A stretch of 64,000 nt of DNA from Enterobacter sp. BIGb0383. GTDB lineage: Bacteria > Pseudomonadota > Gammaproteobacteria > Enterobacterales > Enterobacteriaceae. The notes under the pieces were generated by a model. That model had not been told where the DNA came from. It saw only the letters and a list, made by a program, of their open reading frames with translations, and made no database searches. The DNA lies in the NCBI RefSeq assembly GCF_003751845.1, contig NZ_RJKQ01000002.1, forward strand, positions 620,001 to 684,000, written 5' to 3'. Below, piece by piece: positions 47,925-60,985 of this stretch (the stretch's first letter is position 1; each line of letters opens with the position of its first letter). The position numbers and the translations under genes are program-made.

Positions 47925-49732
47925 TAGTAGACATCTCGCTGATAACGGCGCTCTACGCGCAGCTCACTTAAATATTCATCCGCCGATTCAGCGTCCATCG
48001 CGCCGAATTCAGCAATCACTTCCAGCAAAGCTTGCTCAACGTCTTTTGCCATGCGATTTGCATCGCCGCAGACGTAAATATGGGCACCGTCATTGATCCA
48101 GCGCCACAGTTCTGCGCCCTGTGCGCGCAGTTTGTCTTGTACGTATATTTTATGCTGCTGGTCGCGAGACCAGGCCAGGTCGATACGGCTCAGTACGCCC
48201 TCTTTCACGTAGCGCTGCCACTCAACCTGATAGAGGAAGTCTTCGGTAAAGTGCGGGTTGCCGAAGAAGAGCCAGTTTTTACCTGTCGCTTCATCCGCCG
48301 CGCGCTGCTGCATAAAGGCGCGGAACGGGGCAATGCCGGTGCCGGGACCAATCATAATGACTGGAGTTTCCGGGTTAGCCGGCAGGCGGAAGTTGTCGTT
48401 GTGCTCGATAAAGACGCGAACTTCGCCGTCCTCTTCCAGACGGTCTGCCAGGAAGCTGGACGCGCCGCCGGTGCGGGCACGCCCTTCTATATCGTAGCGC
48501 ACCACGCCCACGGTCACGTGGACTTCGCTCTCCACTTCCGCCTGCGAGGAGGCGATGGAGTAGAGGCGCGGCGTCAGCGGACGCAGCAGGCCGATTAACG
48601 CGTCCGCATCCAGCTGGGCCGGGGAGAAACGCGCCATATCGACAATCGGCGTGGTCGCCGCGTAGTGCTGAAGCTGGGCTTTATCGCCCACCAGCGGCAG
48701 CAGGGTTTCGCTGCGGGTCAGAGTGGCGTAGTTCTCAACGATATTGGCGGTATTGACCGTCAGCTCGAAGTGCCACTGCAGGGCTTCCGCCAGCGGCAGG
48801 GTTTTGCCGTCAACGTTAACCGGCTCATCGCCCTTCAGCCACAGCAGTTCCACCAGCTCTTTGACCAGAGCCGGATCGTTCTGATACCAGACGCCGAGCG
48901 CATCGCCCGGACGGTAGCGCAGGCCGGAGTCGCCAAGATCGATTTCCAGATGGCGCACATCTTTTTCTGAATCGCGGCCGGTAATTTTCTGATTTACCGC
49001 CAGCGTCGCCGTCAGCGGCGCTTCTTTGGTGTACGGGCTGGAGAAGACTTCATTAACAGCACCGGTCGCGGTCACCGCCGCCTGAGCCGGAGACTCCGTC
49101 GGCACGCGGCCTTTCAGTACCTCAACAATGCGCGCCCGCCACTCGGCGGCGGCAGGCTGATACTCCACGTCCGTATCCACCCGGTCCAGCAGGCGCTCAG
49201 CGCCCAGCTCGGCCAGCTTGCTGTCAAAGTCTTTCCCCGACTGGCAGAAGAACTCATAGGAGCTGTCACCCAGGCCGAAGACGGCAAAGGCCGCGCCATC
49301 CAGCTTCGGCGCTTTTTTGGAGAACAGGAATTTATGCAGCGCAACCGCCTCTTCCGGCGGCTCCCCTTCACCCTGGGTGGAGGTGACCACCACCAGCAGT
49401 TTTTCCGCGGCGATCTGCTTAAATTTGTAGTCCCCGGCGTTGACCAGGTTGACGTTGAGTTTGGCGGCCAGCAGGTCGTCACGCAGGGCTTCCGCGACGC
49501 GACGGGCGTTGCCGGTCTGCGAGGCGGAGAGCAGGGTTATCGCCGGAATTTCTGCGGCAGGAGCCGGTGCGGAAGCAATGGCTGCGCCAGGCTGCTGGTT
49601 AAGCACGCCCCAGAAATAGCCGGAAACCCAGGCAAGCTGGGCGGGAGATAAGTCGGTCGTGGCCGCCTGCAGGCGCGCCAGCTGCTCCGGGTTCAGCGGA
49701 AGCAAAGCGGAAGGGGGGACCTGTGTCGTCAT
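47924..49732 (-). CDS. cysJ: Sulfite reductase flavoprotein alpha-component
   Basis: Passes electrons from NADPH through FAD and FMN to CysI. The 602 residues comprise an N-terminal flavodoxin domain ([19 protein letters not shown] near 70), a connecting FAD domain (RLYSIASSQ near 390) and a C-terminal NADPH domain ([16 protein letters not shown] near 455, ending in RYQRDVY). It is the first gene of cysJIH and divergent from queD. Confidence 0.99.
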   Translation of the reverse strand: MTTQVPPSALLPLNPEQLARLQAATTDLSPAQLAWVSGYFWGVLNQQPGAAIASAPAPAAEIPAITLLSASQTGNARRVAEALRDDLLAAKLNVNLVNAGDYKFKQIAAEKLLVVVTSTQGEGEPPEEAVALHKFLFSKKAPKLDGAAFAVFGLGDSSYEFFCQSGKDFDSKLAELGAERLLDRVDTDVEYQPAAAEWRARIVEVLKGRVPTESPAQAAVTATGAVNEVFSSPYTKEAPLTATLAVNQKITGRDSEKDVRHLEIDLGDSGLRYRPGDALGVWYQNDPALVKELVELLWLKGDEPVNVDGKTLPLAEALQWHFELTVNTANIVENYATLTRSETLLPLVGDKAQLQHYAATTPIVDMARFSPAQLDADALIGLLRPLTPRLYSIASSQAEVESEVHVTVGVVRYDIEGRARTGGASSFLADRLEEDGEVRVFIEHNDNFRLPANPETPVIMIGPGTGIAPFRAFMQQRAADEATGKNWLFFGNPHFTEDFLYQVEWQRYVKEGVLSRIDLAWSRDQQHKIYVQDKLRAQGAELWRWINDGAHIYVCGDANRMAKDVEQALLEVIAEFGAMDAESADEYLSELRVERRYQRDVY

Positions 49733-50090
49733 GCGTCGTTATGTTCCAGTAGCAAAGCTATTTTTTTATTCCCGCGATCTTCTCAGCTACCTTCGCAATG
49801 CAGCCAAAAACCCACCGGGTATCAATGTCGAAAAACAGAAGTGAAAGTAAGGTTAACGGCGGGGATAATAACAATTAAAGAAGGGATAGAAATAATAAAT
49901 AACCAAAAGGACTAACCCCTTTTAGTCATAGTTATTAACAGTAAAAGTGGTTAATTAACCCGTTGATATTCATCAATAAAACCAGGACATTGTGCAGGGT
50001 GATTTTCCCTTATCGTTTTTGGCGGTTTTAGTTAATGCTAAAAAAGGTCATTTCCGGTACCCTACGGCGGTTTTTCGTCAGTCTGAGGTT
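49733..50090. other. Divergent regulatory region between cysJ and queD
   Basis: This 358-bp gap includes an A/T-rich block at about 49861-49960 where CysB would activate cysJIH. Within it lie the inverted repeat GACTAA/TTAGTC (49910-49927) and the perfect palindrome GGTTAATTAACC (49949-49960). No ORF with a start signal and no RNA gene was recognised. Assignment of CysB half-sites was not possible by eye. Confidence 0.5.
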
Positions 50091-50453
50091 ATGATGTCCA
50101 CCACCCTGTTTAAAGATTTCACCTTCGAAGCTGCTCACCACCTGCCCCACGTACCGGAAGGCCACAAGTGCGGCCGCCTTCACGGCCACTCATTTATGGT
50201 GCGTCTGGAGATTACCGGTGAGGTCGATCCTTATACCGGCTGGATTATGGATTTTGCCGAGCTGAAAGCGGCCTTTAAGCCGGTTTACGACCGCCTGGAT
50301 CACTACTATCTCAACGATATTCCAGGCCTTGAGAACCCGACCAGCGAAGTGCTGGCCCAGTGGATCTGGCAGCAGATGAAGCCTGTTGTGCCCCTGCTGA
50401 GCGCGGTGATGGTCAAAGAGACCTGCACCGCAGGCTGTGTCTACAAAGGCTGA
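50091..50453 (+). CDS. queD: 6-carboxytetrahydropterin synthase
   Basis: Converts dihydroneopterin triphosphate to 6-carboxytetrahydropterin, an early step towards queuosine. The ATG at 50091 gives 120 residues ([20 protein letters not shown]). Zinc ligands are His in FEAAHHLPH and the two His of GRLHGHSF; the catalytic Cys is in GHKCGRLHG. In-frame sequence upstream to 49992 is not coding by comparison with E. coli. Confidence 0.97.
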   Translation: MMSTTLFKDFTFEAAHHLPHVPEGHKCGRLHGHSFMVRLEITGEVDPYTGWIMDFAELKAAFKPVYDRLDHYYLNDIPGLENPTSEVLAQWIWQQMKPVVPLLSAVMVKETCTAGCVYKG

Positions 50454-50458
50454 TCTCA

Positions 50459-50485
50459 AAGAGGGACAGCGCCCGCTGCCCCTCT
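50459..50485 (+). terminator. Hairpin between convergent queD and arabinofuranosidase genes
   Basis: AGAGGG-ACAGC pairs with GCTG-CCCCTCT around a short loop, and a CTTCCCTTCC stretch follows. It sits 6 bp after the queD stop and 13 bp before the end of the convergent gene, so it could serve both. Confidence 0.45.
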
Positions 50486-50497
50486 CCTTCCCTTCCG

Positions 50498-51997
50498 TTA
50501 CTCAATCGCGATGATAATCCGGCTCCAGCTCAGCGGCGGCAGTTCGATCGTGCCGTTGTGTGGAATACTCTCCGGTTTTACCCGTTCCGGCTGGTCAAAG
50601 GTATTTTTAGCGTAGAGATCGTCGCTGCGTAACACGCTGTGTTCGCGGACGCGCGTACGCCCGAAGGCCGCCAGGTTGATATCCAGCGCCCAGCTCTGGC
50701 TGAAGTCGCAGTTAAGCGCAAAGATAATCAACTCCTTTTGCTCCGGGTTATGGATCACCGCCGACTGGACCATCCGCGCCTCGCCATACTTACTGCTGAA
50801 GGTCGGCACCGGCAAATGGTGCTGCAGCACGCAGCCCCGGGCGACGCTGGCCACCATCTCAAATGGCCAGAAGATGGTCTGGCGGATAGCGCCTTTGCCC
50901 TCTTCGGTAAAGATTGGCGCAATGACGTTCACCAGTTGGGCCAGGCTGGCCATTTTGACCCGATCCGCATGGTTGAGCAGCGAGCAGAGCAGGCCGCCCA
51001 CCACCAGCGCGTCGAGGAAGCTGTACTTATCCTCCAGCAGCGGCGGCGCAACGGGGAAGCGGTTGTTTTTATCTTTGAACGGCGCATCCCAGGGATCGCC
51101 GCGCAGATACCAGACGTTCCACTCATCAAAGGAGATCATCATATTTTTATCGCTTCGCCGCAGCGCCTTCGCGTAGTTGGCCGTGCTGACGATGGTCTCG
51201 ATAAAGTTATCCATATTGACGAAGGAGGCGAGGAAGTCGGTTTCACTGCCCTCATTCTCGTAGTACTGGTGGCAGGAGATGTAGTCCACGTAGTCGTACA
51301 GCTCCTCCAGTACCACGCGATCCCATTCGGGGAAGGTGGTCATCTGGGCGCTGGAGCTGCCGCAGGCCACCAGCTCCACGTCCGGGTCGACGCAGCGCAG
51401 GATCTTGGCCGTTTCCCGCGCCTTGTGCGCGTACTCGCGGGCGTTCATCTGCCCGGTTTGCCAGGGGCCGTCCATCTCATTGCCCAGACACCAGAGCCGG
51501 AAGTTGTAGGGATTTTTCCGCCCGTGCTGAATGCGTAAGTCGCTGAGCGTCGTCCCGCCTTCATGGTTGCAGTACTCCGCAAAGTAGCCCGCCTCCTGTG
51601 GCGTTCCGGTCCCAAGATTCACGGCAATCATTGGCTCAACGCCAGTTTTCTCACACCAGCGGGCAAACTCGTCGATGCCAAACTGGTTCGTCTCTTTGCT
51701 GATCCAGGCATAATCCAGCCGTACCGGCCTGTCGGCCTGCGGACCAATGCCGTCGCGCCAGTTAAAGCCGGAGACATAGTTGCCGCCCGGATAGCGCACG
51801 GTAGTGACGCCCAGCTCTTTGACCAGCTCGATGACGTCCTGACGGAAGCCCTCTTTCGTCGCCTGCGGATGTTCCGGCTCATAGATGCCGGTGTAGACCG
51901 CCCGGCCTAAATGTTCGATAAACGACCCGAACAGACGCGGATCGAGTTGCGAAATACGGTTCTGAGGATCGAGGGTAAAGGTTATCTTTGGCATCAC
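50498..51997 (-). CDS. Alpha-L-arabinofuranosidase, GH51 family
   Basis: Releases arabinose from short arabino-oligosaccharides; no signal peptide, so cytoplasmic. The 499 residues are typical of GH51. The acid/base Glu lies in CLGNEMDGPW (near 173) and the nucleophile Glu in ISFDEWNVWY (near 292). It overlaps the 3' end of the transporter gene by 4 bp, so imported arabinosides are hydrolysed by its partner gene product. Confidence 0.94.
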   Translation of the reverse strand: MMPKITFTLDPQNRISQLDPRLFGSFIEHLGRAVYTGIYEPEHPQATKEGFRQDVIELVKELGVTTVRYPGGNYVSGFNWRDGIGPQADRPVRLDYAWISKETNQFGIDEFARWCEKTGVEPMIAVNLGTGTPQEAGYFAEYCNHEGGTTLSDLRIQHGRKNPYNFRLWCLGNEMDGPWQTGQMNAREYAHKARETAKILRCVDPDVELVACGSSSAQMTTFPEWDRVVLEELYDYVDYISCHQYYENEGSETDFLASFVNMDNFIETIVSTANYAKALRRSDKNMMISFDEWNVWYLRGDPWDAPFKDKNNRFPVAPPLLEDKYSFLDALVVGGLLCSLLNHADRVKMASLAQLVNVIAPIFTEEGKGAIRQTIFWPFEMVASVARGCVLQHHLPVPTFSSKYGEARMVQSAVIHNPEQKELIIFALNCDFSQSWALDINLAAFGRTRVREHSVLRSDDLYAKNTFDQPERVKPESIPHNGTIELPPLSWSRIIIAIE

Positions 51998-53409
51998 GAG
52001 ATCTCCGGTGAGTCAGCATATTTTCCAAAGCGCAGATCGTTCTGGATCCGCAGCATCATTTTCTTGTCCAGCCGGTAGAACAGGAAAATGGTCGAAGTCA
52101 GTACTCCACCCGCCGCCGGAATCAGCGTAATCATCATCATGATGGCATTAAGGGTGGTCGGGCTTTGTATCGCCGCTTCCGGCACATAGTGGGTCAGGGA
52201 GAGCACCATCGCCGTTATCGCCCCGCCAATCGCCAGGCTGACCTTCAGGGCAAAGAGGTTGCCGGAGGCATAAACGCCGGACATGCGTTTTTTCAGTTTC
52301 CACTCGCCGTAGTCGTCGGCATCCGCAATAAAGGACCAAAACACCGGCACGGTAATCGCGCCGATATACGCCCGCAGGGTGTTAAGAATAAAAATCAGCA
52401 TCACGTTGGCGGGATCGACAAAGAAAATCATCATCGAGATCGCCGCGGTAATAAAACCGACGGCGATGTACAGTTTCACCTTGCAGAAATAGCGAGTCAT
52501 CATATTGGTGGTCAGATTTCCCGCCACGCAGGCCACCACCCCGATACTGATAAACAGCGTGGTATACACGTTATCGAGGTGCATAAGATATTTTGCAAAA
52601 TAGATGGTCGCCCCGCCGCAGACAAAGGCGGGAATACAGCCAATAAACATTCCGGCGACCACCATCAGCCACTGATCGTTTTTAAACGCCGAACGGAAGC
52701 TGACAAGAATATTTTCTTTGACCCGATGCTGCGGAAAAATACGTTCACGAGTATTAAAAACGCACATTAAAAACATCGTCAGGCCAATGACCGAAAACAG
52801 CGCGTTGGTAATAAAGAAACCTTTTTGCTGATTGCCCGCGCCGAAATAGTCCACCAGCGGCAGCAGAGTAAAAGAGCACAGCAGTACGGCACAGTTGGCC
52901 ATGGTAAAACGGTATGACTGACAGGAGACCCGATCCTGTGGATTCGCGGTAATCACGCTGCCCAGCGAGCAGTAGGGAATATTCACCGTGCTATAGAGCA
53001 CGGAAAGCAACAGATAGGTACAGAAGGCATAAACCACCTTCGCATTACCCGTTAAGTCCGGCGTATAAAACGCCAGAATACAGATACCGCAGAAAGGAAT
53101 ACAGCCATAGAGGATCCACGGACGAAAGCGTCCGTATACGGAAGTGGTTCGGTCGGCCAGCGCACCAATGACCGGATCCATACAGGCATCGAAAAGCCGG
53201 ACAATTAAAAACATGCTGGCAATCAGCGCCGCATTGAGACCAAATATATCCGTATAGAAATAGGTTAAAAACATGGTAACCGGGCCCCAGCTCATGTTGC
53301 AGGCCGCATCACCAAAACCGAACCCTAATTTTTCACGAACCGTTAAGCGATCTTCCGCTGACGCGACGCTAATAGCGTCGTTATCAGGCACCACCACTTC
53401 ATGAACCAT
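51994..53409 (-). CDS. GPH-family glycoside/pentoside-cation symporter
   Basis: Twelve-span secondary transporter of the glycoside-pentoside-hexuronide family (MelB/XynP type). From the ATG at 53409, preceded by GAGG, it has 471 residues; the upstream ATG at 53436 has no ribosome-binding site. The family block FDACMDPVIGALADRT lies near 78 and the N-terminal GFGFGDAACNMSWG near 28. It probably imports arabino- or xylo-oligosaccharides for the co-transcribed GH51 enzyme. Confidence 0.9.
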   Translation of the reverse strand: MVHEVVVPDNDAISVASAEDRLTVREKLGFGFGDAACNMSWGPVTMFLTYFYTDIFGLNAALIASMFLIVRLFDACMDPVIGALADRTTSVYGRFRPWILYGCIPFCGICILAFYTPDLTGNAKVVYAFCTYLLLSVLYSTVNIPYCSLGSVITANPQDRVSCQSYRFTMANCAVLLCSFTLLPLVDYFGAGNQQKGFFITNALFSVIGLTMFLMCVFNTRERIFPQHRVKENILVSFRSAFKNDQWLMVVAGMFIGCIPAFVCGGATIYFAKYLMHLDNVYTTLFISIGVVACVAGNLTTNMMTRYFCKVKLYIAVGFITAAISMMIFFVDPANVMLIFILNTLRAYIGAITVPVFWSFIADADDYGEWKLKKRMSGVYASGNLFALKVSLAIGGAITAMVLSLTHYVPEAAIQSPTTLNAIMMMITLIPAAGGVLTSTIFLFYRLDKKMMLRIQNDLRFGKYADSPEIS

Positions 53410-53654
53410 ATTGACCTCGTTCGACAGGGATCCCATCGGGCATGTGTGGATCGTAATCTACGAGATAAAAAAGCGCGGTGAAGTGAGTCAGTTTATAAAA
53501 CGCGAAGCTGGGATTTAAGATCCATATAATCGGCAGCAAAATCTATATTATTTAACGCCGTGGGGATGCCAGCAATAACCTTATAATTTATGGTGGTGAG
53601 TATTCATCCGGATATAATTCAGATCGGAAAGAAGTGAGGGAATTAATACTGAAT

Positions 53655-53692
53655 CGCGTCAGTATCGCACCGTCCGGCATGATACTGACGCG
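53655..53692 (-). terminator. Terminator-like hairpin after queE
   Basis: A perfect 12-bp stem CGCGTCAGTATC / GATACTGACGCG with a 14-nt loop, 7 bp beyond the queE stop. An A/T-rich tail (ATTCAGTATTAATT on the minus strand) follows. Confidence 0.6.
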
Positions 53693-53698
53693 TCTGAA

Positions 53699-54370
53699 TC
53701 AGGCAATATTGAGGTATTTATGCGTCTGCATGGAGAGACGCCAGTTGCGGGCGATACAGGTTTCGATACACAGACGCGTCGCGTCTTCTTTCTGGCTGAT
53801 AGGCTGCAGCGCAATGATTCTCGGCTTGTCGTCGCTAAGCGTCGCCAGCAGTTCATCAAGGGCTTCAATATCGCGCATGCGCCCGACCGGATGCTTAATC
53901 TCATCGGCACGTTCCAGCGCCTGAGACAGCACGTCATAGCCGCCGCGCATATTCACCTTCGGCGAAACCGTTACCCAGGTCCGGGCTGAGGCGTGAACCT
54001 CATGGGTGCCGCTGGTTTCGATCTGGCAGCCATAGCCGTTCTGCTCCAGCAGCGTGGTCAGCGGGGTTAAATCATGAATGCAGGGTTCGCCGCCGGTGAT
54101 CACCACGTGGCGAGCCGTCCAGCCCTGGCGGCCGATAATCGCCAGCAGATCTTCCGGGCTGGCCGCGCCCCATTTATCGCTCTCTTTGGTTTTCGCCAGA
54201 ATGCTGAACAGCGAAATCTCACGATCCGCGAGCTTATCCCAGGTATGTTTGGTGTCGCACCAGGCACAGCCTACCGGGCATCCCTGTAGACGAATAAAAA
54301 TGGCGGGAACGCCGGTAAAGTAACCCTCGCCTTGCAGGGTCTGGAACATCTCGTTAATCGGGTACTGCAT
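53699..54370 (-). CDS. queE: 7-carboxy-7-deazaguanine synthase
   Basis: Radical-SAM enzyme that makes 7-carboxy-7-deazaguanine from the QueD product. The ATG at 54370 gives 223 residues, as in E. coli (MQYPINEMFQTLQGEG). The cluster cysteines lie in LQGCPVGCAWCDTKHTW, and the GGE motif is VVITGGEPCIHD. Thirty upstream in-frame codons run into the eno terminator region and are unlikely to be translated. It is separated from queD by the arabinoside genes. Confidence 0.97.
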   Translation of the reverse strand: MQYPINEMFQTLQGEGYFTGVPAIFIRLQGCPVGCAWCDTKHTWDKLADREISLFSILAKTKESDKWGAASPEDLLAIIGRQGWTARHVVITGGEPCIHDLTPLTTLLEQNGYGCQIETSGTHEVHASARTWVTVSPKVNMRGGYDVLSQALERADEIKHPVGRMRDIEALDELLATLSDDKPRIIALQPISQKEDATRLCIETCIARNWRLSMQTHKYLNIA

Positions 54371-54460
54371 ACTCAACTCGGTAAAGGGGGGAGGACGGGG
54401 ATTATCGCAGAAGACGGGCGGCAGGTCATGTGCGAGAGCTGCTGCACGGGAATTGGACAT

Positions 54461-54487
54461 AAAAAAACCCGCCGAAGCGGGTTTTTA
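54461..54487. terminator. Bidirectional intrinsic terminator after eno
   Basis: Stem ACCCGC / GCGGGT with tetraloop CGAA, flanked by A7 and T5 tracts, 20 bp beyond the eno stop. On the minus strand it ends the eno message and separates it from queE. Confidence 0.88.
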
Positions 54488-54507
54488 TTTAAGAGCTAAA
54501 GTCAGGC

Positions 54508-55884
<1,377 letters not shown>

Positions 55885-55888
55885 TTAC

Positions 55889-57829
<1,941 letters not shown>

Positions 57830-58621
57830 TTAGAGATCAGCTTCCTGCCGTTTTACCTGCTGCCAGACTTCTTCCATTACTTCCAGGTCAACGCCGGTCA
57901 TCTCCAGCCCGCGGGAGGCCACAATTCGCTCCACTTCGCGGAAACGGCGCTCGAATTTGAGGTTCGCTTTTTGCAGCGCCACCTCGGCTTTCACGCCCAG
58001 ATGACGGGAAAGATTGACCGTGGCAAAGAGCAGATCGCCCATCTCCTCTTCCAGTTTTGCCTGGTCAATCACCGCCTGCTGCGCTTCGTGCATCACTTCA
58101 TCGATCTCTTCATGCACTTTATCGAGCACCGGGCCGATGGTGGTCCAGTCAAACCCGACCGTCGAGCAGCGTTTCTGGATTTTATGGGCGCGCATCAGCG
58201 CAGGCAGGCTGTGGGGGATATCATCTACCGCCGAATGCTGGGCCTTTTCGGCACGCTCGGCGGTTTTAATCTCTTCCCAGCGCGCCAGCACCTCTTCGCT
58301 GTTTCCGGCGGTGGCATCGCCAAAGATATGCGGATGACGACGCTCCAGCTTGCCGGAAATCGCCGCGCAGATATCGTTAAAATCGAAGCGCCCCTCTTCC
58401 TGGGCCATCTGGGCGTAGAACACGACCTGGAACAACAGATCGCCCAGCTCGCCGCGCAGATCGTCAAAATCTTCCCGGTTAATGGCGTCCAGCACCTCGT
58501 AGGTCTCTTCCAGGGTGTAGGGGGCGATGGTGGCGAAGGTCTGCTCTTTGTCCCACGGGCAGCCGTTTTCCGGGTCGCGCAGGCGTTTCATAATGCCGAG
58601 GAGGCGGTCAATTTCGGTCAT
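57830..58621 (-). CDS. mazG: Nucleoside triphosphate pyrophosphohydrolase MazG
   Basis: Hydrolyses NTPs and dNTPs to monophosphates and tempers stress signalling. The 263 residues equal E. coli MazG and contain two MazG repeats. The first has the CPWDKEQTFATIAPYTLEET and EELGDLLFQVVFY-type segments (about 20-75); the second has KLEEEMGDLLFATVNLSRH near 190. It follows relA by 69 bp; the mazEF toxin-antitoxin pair found here in E. coli is absent. Confidence 0.98.
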   Translation of the reverse strand: MTEIDRLLGIMKRLRDPENGCPWDKEQTFATIAPYTLEETYEVLDAINREDFDDLRGELGDLLFQVVFYAQMAQEEGRFDFNDICAAISGKLERRHPHIFGDATAGNSEEVLARWEEIKTAERAEKAQHSAVDDIPHSLPALMRAHKIQKRCSTVGFDWTTIGPVLDKVHEEIDEVMHEAQQAVIDQAKLEEEMGDLLFATVNLSRHLGVKAEVALQKANLKFERRFREVERIVASRGLEMTGVDLEVMEEVWQQVKRQEADL

Positions 58622-58645
58622 GGAATGTCCTTGAAAAATAAGAAG

Positions 58646-58669
58646 GGGTGCGACGTTGCCATCGCACCC
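58646..58669 (-). terminator. Terminator between relA and mazG
   Basis: Stem GGGTGCGA / TCGCACCC (8 bp, 8-nt loop), followed on the minus strand by CTTCTTATTTTT. It lies 22 bp beyond the relA stop and just before the mazG start. It would end relA transcripts or attenuate read-through into mazG. Confidence 0.7.
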
Positions 58670-58690
58670 ATGGCCCTTTAGAAGAAGAAA

Positions 58691-60934
58691 TCAGGCGCCG
58701 TGCTGACGGCGGGCGTCGATCACGTCCGGGACCTGGTTGAGTTTACCGAGCACCCGTCCGAGCACCTGCAGGTTGTAGATCTCAATGGTCATATCGATAG
58801 TCGCCAGCTGCTGCTTCGTGTCGCTGCGGCTGGCAACGCCGAGCACGTTGACCTTCTCGTTCGCCAGAATCGTGGTGATATCACGCAGCAGGCCGCTGCG
58901 ATCGTTCGCCACCACCCGCACCACCAGCGAATAGCCTGCGGAATAGCTTTCCCCCCAGACCGCATCGACGATACGCTCCGGCGCGTGGGACTGGAGCTCT
59001 ACCAGCTGATCGCAGTCGGCGCGGTGGATGGAGATCCCGCGTCCCTGGGTGATAAAACCGGTGATCTCATCTCCCGGGATCGGCTGGCAGCAGCGGGCAA
59101 TATGGTGCATCAGATTGCCGACGCCCTCGACCACCACGCGGCCGTTATCTTTGGCTCGCCCCTGCCCCTGCGGACTGTAAGTTTTCTGCTGCAGCTGACG
59201 CAGCGCCGCGGCGTCCTGCTCTGCGGCACTCGGCTTGTTAAACTGCGCCTGCAGGAAATTGACCATCTGGTTGAGACGAATATCGCCCCCGCCGATGGCC
59301 GCCAGCAGCTCATCCATTTCATTGAAGTTGTAGCGCGGCAGAAGCTGTTTTTCCGCCTCTTTCAGGCTAATGCCGAGGTGCGCCAGTTCGTCATCGAGGA
59401 TCTGCCGCCCGGCAAGAATGTTTTTGTCCCGATCCTGCTTACGGAACCAGGCGTGGATCTTGGAACGCCCGCGGCTGGTGGTAACGTAGCCGAGGTTCGG
59501 GTTCAGCCAGTCGCGGCTCGGGTTCGGCTGTTTCTGGGTGATGATCTCAATCTGATCGCCCATCTGCAGCTGGTAGGTGAACGGCACGATGCGGCCGCCA
59601 ATCTTCGCCCCAATACAGCGGTGTCCGACATCGCTGTGGATATGGTAGGCAAAATCCAGCGGCGTAGAACCGGTGGGTAAATCCACCACGTCGCCCTTCG
59701 GCGTAAAGACGTAAACCCGGTCGTCAAAGACCTGGCTGCGCACTTCGTCGAGCATTTCGCCGGAGTCCGCCATCTCTTCCTGCCAGGAGATCAGCTTACG
59801 CAGCCACGCAATACGGTCTTCGTAGCCGGTGCGCGGGCCGCCAGCGGTGGCGGAGCCTTCTTTGTACTTCCAGTGCGCGGCAACGCCCAGTTCGGCGTCC
59901 TCGTGCATCTGTTTGGTGCGGATCTGGATCTCAACGGTTTTGCCGCCCGGCCCGAGTACCACGGTATGGATAGACTGGTAGCCGTTCGGTTTCGGGTTCG
60001 CGACGTAGTCGTCAAACTCGTCCGGCAGATGGCGCCAGAGGGTGTGGACAATCCCCAGCGAGCCGTAGCAATCCTGCAGGCGCTCGGCCACGATACGCAC
60101 CGCGCGCACGTCAAACAGCTCGTCAAAGGCGAGGTGTTTTTTCTGCATTTTGCGCCAGATGCTGTAAATATGTTTAGGACGGCCGTAAACCTCGGCTTTG
60201 ACGCCCTCTTCTTTGATGGATTCCCGCAGCCGCCCGACAAACTCGTCGATATAGTGCTCGCGGTCGATACGCCGCTCGTGTAGCAGTTTGGCGATGCGCT
60301 TGTACTCTTCCGGATGCAGGTAGCGGAAGCAGTAGTCTTCCAGCTCCCATTTCAGCTGGCCGATGCCCAGGCGGTTCGCCAGCGGGGCGTAAATATTGGT
60401 GCACTCTTTCGCCACCAGCACCCGTTCGTCTTCCGGGGCGTCTTTGACCTCGCGCAGGTGCGCCACGCGCTCCGCCAGTTTGATGACCACGCAGCGGAAG
60501 TCGTCGACCATCGCCAGCAGCATCTTACGGACGTTGTCCACCTGCTCAGAGGAGACGGCATCCGTATGGGTGGCCTTGAGCTGGCGGATAGCCGCCATAT
60601 CGCGCACGCCGTGGATCAGAATGACCACCGGCTTGCCGACGCTCTCCTCCATCGCCTCTTCGCTGACCACGTTGGCGTCCGCCAACGGAAACAGCAGCGC
60701 GGCCTGCAGCGTTTCGATATCCATACTCAGCATGGAGAGGATTTCGACCATCTCCACGCCGCGCCACAGGAGCAGGTCAGCGTCAGGGTGGCCCTGCGTT
60801 TTTTCCCGACAGTAATCCCAGGTCCCGGCTAAGCGTTCACACGACTGCTGGCTGGAAATTCCCAGACTGGCGATCCATTTTTGTGAGTCAAACTCACCAG
60901 CTTTATTGAGATGTGCACTTCTTACCGCAACCAT
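58691..60934 (-). CDS. relA: GTP pyrophosphokinase RelA
   Basis: Ribosome-associated (p)ppGpp synthetase of the stringent response. The protein has 747 residues (E. coli 744). The order is an inactive HD-like domain (about 40-200), the synthetase (KHIYSIWRKMQKK near 250, GYQSIHTVVLGPGG near 320), a TGS domain (VFTPKGDVVDLPTGSTPLDF near 410), a helical and zinc-finger-like region, and a C-terminal ACT domain. It lies 51 bp after rlmD. Confidence 0.98.
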   Translation of the reverse strand: MVAVRSAHLNKAGEFDSQKWIASLGISSQQSCERLAGTWDYCREKTQGHPDADLLLWRGVEMVEILSMLSMDIETLQAALLFPLADANVVSEEAMEESVGKPVVILIHGVRDMAAIRQLKATHTDAVSSEQVDNVRKMLLAMVDDFRCVVIKLAERVAHLREVKDAPEDERVLVAKECTNIYAPLANRLGIGQLKWELEDYCFRYLHPEEYKRIAKLLHERRIDREHYIDEFVGRLRESIKEEGVKAEVYGRPKHIYSIWRKMQKKHLAFDELFDVRAVRIVAERLQDCYGSLGIVHTLWRHLPDEFDDYVANPKPNGYQSIHTVVLGPGGKTVEIQIRTKQMHEDAELGVAAHWKYKEGSATAGGPRTGYEDRIAWLRKLISWQEEMADSGEMLDEVRSQVFDDRVYVFTPKGDVVDLPTGSTPLDFAYHIHSDVGHRCIGAKIGGRIVPFTYQLQMGDQIEIITQKQPNPSRDWLNPNLGYVTTSRGRSKIHAWFRKQDRDKNILAGRQILDDELAHLGISLKEAEKQLLPRYNFNEMDELLAAIGGGDIRLNQMVNFLQAQFNKPSAAEQDAAALRQLQQKTYSPQGQGRAKDNGRVVVEGVGNLMHHIARCCQPIPGDEITGFITQGRGISIHRADCDQLVELQSHAPERIVDAVWGESYSAGYSLVVRVVANDRSGLLRDITTILANEKVNVLGVASRSDTKQQLATIDMTIEIYNLQVLGRVLGKLNQVPDVIDARRQHGA

Positions 60935-60985
60935 TGTCCTCTCCTTAAGGAAACGGGCCTGTCGAAGTCGACAAGCCGGAATGAA

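Noticed and set aside
49992-50090. An N-terminally extended QueD
   Set aside because: The 33 extra residues have no counterpart in QueD, and the ATG at 50091 matches the E. coli start.
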